Source: Planctomycetota bacterium
GTDB lineage: Bacteria > Planctomycetota > UBA11346
Reading direction: 5' to 3'
Assembly (NCBI GenBank): GCA_016745075.1
Contig: JADGDD010000003.1
Location: forward strand, 62,001-126,000
Length of the DNA: 64,000 nucleotides
The notes under the pieces are model-generated. The model saw nothing but the letters and a program-made list of their open reading frames with translations, ran no database searches and was not told the DNA's origin. Position numbers and translations under genes: made by a program. Below, in pieces: positions 1 through 9,000 of the stretch; within the stretch, counting starts at the first letter, position 1, and every line of letters begins with the position of its first letter.

Positions 1-1
1 T

Positions 2-3000
2 AATGCCTCATCATTAATTCCTGGACACGCAGTGATTGTAGATGATTTGAATAATAATGGATTTGAAGATGTTGTGATAACGGCGATTGCTGGTAATATC
101 TTAACGGTAACTCGCTCAACAACAATAGCTGCAGCTCATGCTGATGATACGTATATATATCAAAGCAATGGGACGTATTTTCCTAACAATGTGAATAGTC
201 CGGTTAAGGCTGCCGAAGTTGCGATACGAGTTGTAGATACGACTTATACAACTTATGACAGTACTTTGCCAATTACAACCAGCCAGCCAACTGCAGAAGC
301 ACCATTTACCTCGTATGAAGTATACGCAGATCGCTATGTAGAAATGCAACTGGATAGCGGAGCTGGTTTATTACCAGGTGATGCAGAAATTGGAGTGGAC
401 TATGATGTAGAGTACAAAATTGGTGGCGGCGGTTATTCAGAAGGGGTAGATGGGTTTGTTAACCAGCCATTTGCTTATCGTTTGCATCATGAGCTCGCAG
501 GTGAAGATCCAGCTCCTCCTAAGCCAATTTTAGTGGGTGGTAGCCGAAATATTGTAGATCCAGAAGGTTTTGATACTTTTTATATTCAAGGTGGTAGTAT
601 TGTTCCAATAGAGCCAAGTAATTATTATAGAAGTAATAGCACGAGACGTATTGATATTAATGGCGACGGAGATACAGATGATAACGTCCTCGACCTAAAC
701 AGTGACGGTGATTTTGATGATCCTGGTGAAAGTGAGGCAACGTGGTTTAGATTTACCGGTACTGATGTTAATGCAGCGATAGTTTGGGAGTCATTTACCG
801 ACTATAATGGCAACGGAGTGTATGATGGTGTTTTGTCAGAGCCATTCACTGATTATAATGGTAACTCTGTTCGTGATACGCTGATAGATGAGCCGTTTAT
901 TGATGGTAATGGTAATCTTACCTATGATCCAGGCGAGGCTTTTACTGATTATAATAGTAATAGTGCTAGAGATACAAATATTAACGAGCCATATACAGAC
1001 TGGAATGGTAGTGGCACATATGATGCAACGTTGGCAGAGCCATACGTAGATGCTAATGGTGATGGTAATTATGACGCAAGTATTGATCCAACAGCATTAA
1101 CTGATGTTAACGTTTTCGTTGGAGAAGGAAATGGAGACTTTTCATTTGATGCAACAGATCGTCCATTAATTATTAATGGATCATATAATGATTGGAATTG
1201 GAATCCTGCACCAATTAGTACTGGTCGTCCAGAGACACCTGCGTTGGATCGGGTTATTTCTACTATTGATGGACAGACTCTCCTTCAGAGAGGTAATGAG
1301 CCGGGGGGTGCGGCGGATACGTTTGATGCAATTGAGATGACGATCGGAACTGTGACCTATTATGGAGTTATCACAGGAGTGACAAGCCAACCAGATGGTA
1401 ATTCTAATGGGTATAGAATTACGGTTGGTTGGGTAACAGCTAGTGAGATGAATCATCCAGAACGACCATCCCCTCCAAATATTAATCCTGCTAGCGGTAA
1501 CTATGGTGATGGAATCACAGATGGGATTTTATCAGATCAATATATAAAAACACATGATTATGATGATATGTGGTTTGCTGGAAGAACCGGTGCACATGCT
1601 AATATTCGGCATCGTAACGGTAGATGGGGAGGCAGTAGGTTCTTTGCTGTTCAACAAGATATTCCTAATTTAACACGACTGAGCATAAATAGATATACAC
1701 TTGTAGCACAACAGAAGGCTACAACGAATACGGATGCGAATGGTAGCCCAGTTTTTGATACTGAATATGTCTGGGATACACCACAGACTATAAACGGTTG
1801 GCAGGTTGATGAACCTCGTGTGTATCCCATTGATGGTGGTGATGTGTGGACTGTATCTGTGGGTGCTTCAGTCGGTACTTATTACGCAGGTGATGTCATA
1901 CGTTTTCAAGGTGACCCTCAATATTACCGCGTTACTGGACCAACTCCATCTCGACGTGGACGGACCCAACCAACAGAACAAGGGAAAGACCGTGGTTATG
2001 AAAACGATGCGTTTAATAGTTTTGTGCCTTCAAAAGGAGCGCCTGGACCATATGTTAATATTTTCCCAAGTTTAAGACGGGAAATACGAAGAGATGAAGA
2101 TAATGATGGTGACGGAACTGTAGAGTCTGCAAGTTGTGTTGGTGTATCTGCAAGTAATGATGATGTTGCAGTACTTTCACGGTTTCGTCCAGATGGTTTG
2201 TATGATTCAGCTAACAACCATAGGGATTCTTTGATTATACCAGGATATCCACCTGCGCCGGTCCCAGATTATCCAAGTGGTTTTACCGCAGATGATTTGA
2301 AATATGGTGATAAGATTGAATTTGCCATTATCCCTGTTGATGACACAACGGTTGAGGCAGCGGAGGATGTGCGACTTACTATTCAAACAAGTAACAATAA
2401 TAACGGATATGATGTTCTAGATCCACAATCAGTAACATCAATTATCAGAGATAATGATGTTGTTGTAGATGTTGAGTTGGTTAGTAATGCATCTGAACCA
2501 AATCAGGCAGGTTACTTTAGAATCTTACTTGATAGAGCATTCCCAGTGGATGTTGATATTAAATATGTTCTCAGCAACAATGGCCCAGGTCCATGGGCAG
2601 CACCAAACGATAGTAAAAGTAATTTTGTCAGCAATATACAAGTGATGGCTCAAGGATCAGGTTATATTAGTACACCAACTGTTGTTATTACAGATGCAAC
2701 GGGTGTAGATGCTGTAGCGGAAGCGAAGATGGTTTACACTAGAAATGCAAACGGAGACATAATAGATGGTTATGTGACCGCTATCATTATAACTGAGCCA
2801 GGGTACGGCTATACGAGCCCAGTCATATCATTTACTGGCGGCGGCGGTGGTGTTGGTGCGAGTGCATTAGGTGTTGTTGGAAATAAACCATGGAATAATA
2901 CCGGTGGAGACGGCAAAGACTTTAGTATTGCAGGATTTGACCCAGTAAGTTTGATCGGAACCATTCGAATTCCAGCTAATGCACTGAGTGTAGATATTGC

Positions 3001-6000
3001 CGTAAGTCCATTGTCAGATGTAAGAATTGAAGGTAACGAAAACTTGCAAATACGCTTGCTTGATTCAGACGATTATGTTTTGAAAGGTGGAGAAGCTGGC
3101 GGACAAAATGCTACTGCAGCTAGTATGAATATTACGGATTCCCGTGGTATTATTTCTATAGCAGCAATTGTTAACGAAGCTGTTGAAAGTCCAAATGCCC
3201 CAACAGACGGTGTGTTTAGAGTAACTGCAAGTGATGATCTTGGTAATCCAATTGTACTGACACAAAATATGACGGTAACTTATCAGGTGAACGGCACTGC
3301 TACTGCAGATGTTGACTACGGTGCTATTTCAGGGCAAGTTGTTATACTCGCAGGAACAAGTAGCACAGATATTATTATCTCTCCATTTGATGATTTGATT
3401 ATTGATCCATCAGAAACTGTTGTGGCTACATTAACAGCAAGCCCAGGGTACACGCTGGATGGTCAGTATAGTCAAGCAACGATCAACATTGTTGATGATG
3501 AGCCACAATTAACAGTCCGAGTTATTCAACATGCATCGGAGCCGAATACGAATGGTATCTTCCGTATAGAGTATCCTGGTGTACCTGATGGAGTTGCTTT
3601 GAATCGGGCTATTGAAGTTACTTATACAGTAGGCGGAACGGCTACTTCTGCTGTTGATTATTCATCATTGAGCGGAACCGCATTTATCCAAAAGGATAAT
3701 CGTTTTGTTGATGTTGTTGTTGCACCGATAGAAGATTTAATCAGTGATGCGGGTGAAACCGTCGATATTACACTTCAAGCCAGTGGATTATTTACATTGG
3801 GTACTACGTCGGCATCTGCGACTATGACCATTGGAGAAACGACGAATATTCAGGGTGAAGTATCTGTTGGGGTTGTTGAAGACATTACTTATGAATCACC
3901 AAGCCCAACCCCGGCACAGTTTGAACTACGACTAGATCGTGATTCTGCTGCAACATATGATGAAGTAACCGTTGTTTATGGATTTGATGGCACAGCACAG
4001 CACTCTATTGATTATGCTGCGCCATTAGCCACGACAACATTTGCTGGCCTAAATAGTAACATAGAAGTGAGCACCATTGCAGCACAAGGTGATACATTAG
4101 TAGTATTGCGGACTCGCATGACAGGTTCTGAAGTGTTATTACCAGCAGGTTTGTCACTGAAAATTGGAGTGCATAGCTATGCGAGTAGTACTGGATCAGT
4201 AACATTAACAAATGCAGGAGCGACGTTTACTTTATCAACACCGTTGCAATCAGCCGTGGCTGTTGGTGATTTGGTAACAGCACGTACTACAGGCACATTT
4301 GCCGCATATACAGATATCACAACTGCCGCTATTGCAGGTACGGGTCCGTATACCATTACTATTCCAGCTACTGATGTACCAGCAAATGTTCGATTGATGG
4401 ATAGTGTTGGTAATATTTACGTGTGTAACAATGCGGCAGGTACAGGAGTGACCAGTTTAACCGCAGACACCATTTCAACAACAATAGCGCCAACTGGTTG
4501 TACATTTACTGCAGGAACGCTTTGGATATTGAGTTCTACAGCAACTTTAGATGTTACACCAATTGATGACCAATTAGTAGAAATAGATGAGTATGTTTTG
4601 ATCACGCTCACGAGTGGACTGAGATATACTATAAATGGTTCCGCAGTTACAGCAACTGTAACCATAAAAGATAATGAACCAACAATACGTGTATTATGGA
4701 AGAAAGACGCGAAAGAGCCATCGACTATTGCTGGTTCTCCTGTTCTGGGACAGGTGGAGGTGAGTTATCCAGGTATTCCAGCAGGAACAGCTTTAGACCG
4801 TGATATTACAGTTCCATACACCTTGAGCGGAACTGCGACAATGAGCTTTGATTATCAAGATTTGACAGGATCAGTGCTTATCCCAGCAGGTACACGGAGT
4901 GCAGTAATAGATGTTACACCATTGTATGATGTAGTAAGTGACCCTAATGAAACCGTGAAATTTGCCATTAGTGGAGGTCTCACCTATAGCGTTAGCTCAA
5001 GTGATGCCTCAGCAACGGTCTCTATTATTGATGGTACTGAAATTCAGGGTGTTGTTCGTTTACATAATAAAGATGTTGGTGTTTCTGACACTATTGCAGT
5101 GATACCTCAGGCTTTCAAGCCAATAGATACTACCTATGAAAGTTCATATAATGATTCAGCAGAGCTCGCTTTAATGAAGGGACAAATGCTTGTCAGTCTT
5201 GAGCGGACACGTGGAGGAGCTTTAAATACTCGAGTAGAAACAGTAACTGTGCCATACCTTGTAGGAGGAACGGCTGTTGCTGGAACTGATTATGTAGCAC
5301 TAGCAGGTACCGTTGTCTTTAATAATCAACTCGCGGTGCCAGAACAGAATGCAAGTGCACAAATAACACTGCAAACTGATGGTGATATAATGCGTCTGCC
5401 TGCAGGAACACTGGTTACTTTAGCAGATGGAACAGTCTACACTTTAACGAATAATGTTGAGATAACTCCAACCGCTACTGCTTATGATATAGATGAAGCG
5501 GCCATTGCAGCAGTTGCAGGTGACACTATTGCTACTGTGAATAAAATTACAGATCAATTAGCTGTTATACCAATGGTTGCATTAGATGATACAGAAGTGG
5601 AAGTTGATGAAACTGTACAATTAACGTTGAGATCGGGTAGCAACTATGCCTTAGATACAAATGGTAATGGAGGAGAATCTTGGATTAGCAAAACAGCGAC
5701 GATTATCGATGATGAACCATTTATATCGATAGCAAAACAACAGGACTCTCAAGAGCCGACTGTATCTACAAGCGCCGGAACGAACGGTCAGTTTAGAGTC
5801 TACTATTCTTATCCAAGAGTGCCTCAGGGTGTATTACCGAAGCCACTTACTCGAGATATCAAAATTCATTATGATGTGTCAGGTACAGCTACCAATGCAG
5901 TCGATTATGTGACGATTCCTGGAACGGTTACCATCCCAGCGAATGCAGTTGAGGCATTTATTGATATTGAAGCGCTATATGATCTTATTATTGATCCTAA

Positions 6001-9000
6001 TGAAACAGTTGTAGTCAGTTTAAAAGCTCCCACAACTGCTCCAGGATCAGGATTCGGACTAGCAGCTCAGGACCTTGCTTGCTGTGATCATGAACATTTG
6101 GCACTTGGTGATGGAATTATTAATACGGAAGTTGAGTTTGGTGGAGCAGTATTTACGACAGAGTCATTACCAGAATCATCATTTAAAGCTGAGTTACAGG
6201 CATTAGATGCAGCTGCATTGGAAAAAGCAGAAGCATCTATTCAGAAGCAACGTATTCCACTAGCTGATTTGAGCACAATTCATGTGAGCGAAGCAGGGGA
6301 TCTTTATTATGCATGTCAGAAATATGACGGTCCAGAAATACCGAAGGCAATGCCTATTGCTAATGAGCCTAAATTTGCTGAGCCACCAAAACTACATAGT
6401 AATCCTGGTTCTACTAATGTACTCTATCTCGACATTGATGGGCATTTGGTCACAAATACTCAGTGGAATACGAGTCGTGGAGAGGCTTCTTATGACTGTC
6501 GACCATATGATAGGGATGGAGATTTTTCAACTTTCAGTCAAACAGAAGTTGATGAAATTGTGGTCATATGGCAGTGGGTCTCAGAAGCATATATCGGATT
6601 TGATATCGATGTAACGACAGAGGCACCAACAACCTGGACTCCTACTACAGCACGTGCTCTCATTACTTCCATTACGGATACAAACGGTGTAACCTTGCCT
6701 TCAGCTCTACAAGCAGGTGGCATCGCGTATCTTGATGCTTTTGGAAGCTTTAGCTATGACGCTAATGAAAATACACGCCTAGGTCCTGCTTTCATCTATG
6801 TTGAACAAACAGGAGATAAGAGTGGTGCCGCAATGACAGTGGTTCATGAAATCGGTCATAACATGGGGCTTAATCATGACGGTGATAGTGGTGAATATTA
6901 TTCAAATCACGGTCCAGACCCAATGACATGGGGCCCATGCATGGGAGGGCCATATGGAACAAATGTTGTACAGTGGAGTAAGGGAGACTATGCAAATGCG
7001 AGCAATACAGCAGAAGATGACCTTGCTATGATAGCTGCAAAAACAGGTGGATATCGACCTGATGACCATGGAAATGATGCAGGTTCTGCTTCCTCACCAG
7101 CGATAGATGGTGTTCAGTTAACGGCTACAGGAATTATTGAAACGACGGATGACCATGACGTGTTTGTTTTAGACTCAGGTGCAGGAGATATTTCACTGAC
7201 AGCAACACCTACTCGAATGAGTAGTGGTCCATGGGGTGGAATGCTTGATGTACTATTAGAATTGCGTGATAGTAACGATTCTGTAGTAGTGAGTGTAGAT
7301 CCTACTGATGAAACCGTTGCTATACTCAGTGCTACTGTTGCCGCAGGCAGGTATTACTTGCATGTTATTCCTGCTGCGAATGGGGATCCAATGGCTGCCC
7401 AACCAACAGGTTGGACTACTTATGGTAGTCTTGGGCAGTATTCCATATCAGGTACAGTTCCTCAAGGAAGTGCGCCACCACCACCGAGTAGTGATAGTGG
7501 TTATGGTATAGATCCGTCTGCCTTTACAGCTACGGTTGTTATTGAGGATGGTTCAACCTCTCAGGGTGTTGTGTCTATTACTGTAACAGATTCAACAGCA
7601 GCGGAATTGACTTTTGTTCCTGCTACACAATCAGACTCAACCGGGTCCATTGCATTAAGTCTTGACCGTAGTGCTGATGACACCCGTATCGATTTAGTTA
7701 CTGTACCGCTGTCCATTGCAGGAACAGCTACAATGACAGAAGATTATATTACGATACCTAGCCAAGTTACTTTCTCTAATGAGATTATTATTCCTGTGCA
7801 TACAGCATCAGAAATTACTGCTGCTCCAAATCAGCTGAAAATGGCTAGTGTCCGTGGAACAATGCTTATTCCTGATGGAGCGACTTTAGATGTATCGAGT
7901 TTTGTAGGGGCTAGCTCTGCAGTGACGCTAACAATTGCTGGTCCGGTAACGTTGACGGAAACACCACAACTCGTAACTATTGCAGCGGGTATTGTCCCAT
8001 CAGAAATAGCGGCAGAAAACAGAACGATACCGTCACGTATTACTAACCAAGAAATCATTCTGACAGTTACACCAGTTGATGATATGATTGTAGAGGGTGA
8101 TGAAACGGTTGTATTACAGGTACAATCAGGAGTAAACTATAGTGTAATCGCAACGTCCATAAGTCAGAGGACTGTAACGATTCAAGATGATGAGCCAATC
8201 ATCTCTATTGTAGCCGTAGACCGAGAAGCCAAAGAACCAACGTCGGCAACGGCACCGGTAACGGATTTAGGTCAGTTTGTCATCAGTTATACTCCAAGGA
8301 TACAAGCACTGAACCGTGATATAACTATTCTCTATAGTGTTAGTGGTTCGGCAACAAAAGCGATTGATTATACTGAATTGACGGGTGTGGCTCAGATTCC
8401 AGCTGGTAAAACAAGCGTTGACTTATTTATCACTCCGGTATTTGATTCATTGGATGATATAAATGAAACAGTTGTGGTAACACTTCTGGATAGCATCATA
8501 CAAGACAGCGCTAATAATCCTCAGTTAAGTAATGCTCTTGTTGTTATTGATAACAACACAGACAAACCTCCTGTTACAACAAACAATGATGAGCTTATGA
8601 GGCCTGGAGACCATATGGGAACATCTGTTGCAGTGCATAATGATTGGGCTGTAGTGGGTGCACCTGATGATGATTCAGATACCGCAGACTTAGATGCTGA
8701 TGATTGTGGTGGAGTATATATTTATCGCCGTAGTGCCACTGATAATAGGGCATGGGAGTTCTATACGAAACTAACAGCAGGTAGCGAGCGACATGCGGGA
8801 GACCAATTTGGTGCTGCTGTGGCAATAGCGGATAACATTAGTGGAACAGATACGACTAGTTATGTCCCAACAATATTAGTTGGTGCACCAGGTTATGATC
8901 AAAATGGATTAGATACTGGGCTCGTATTTGTTTATGCTTATGATTTGAATGCGGATGATCCATCAACGGTTGCTGATGAGACAAATGACGCTGATTCTAG

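Noticed and set aside
8595-8825. Minus-strand ORFs inside the giant gene (several of 60-115 aa)
   Set aside because: They are His/Gln- or Ser-rich shadows of a long, well-supported plus-strand protein and have no motifs.
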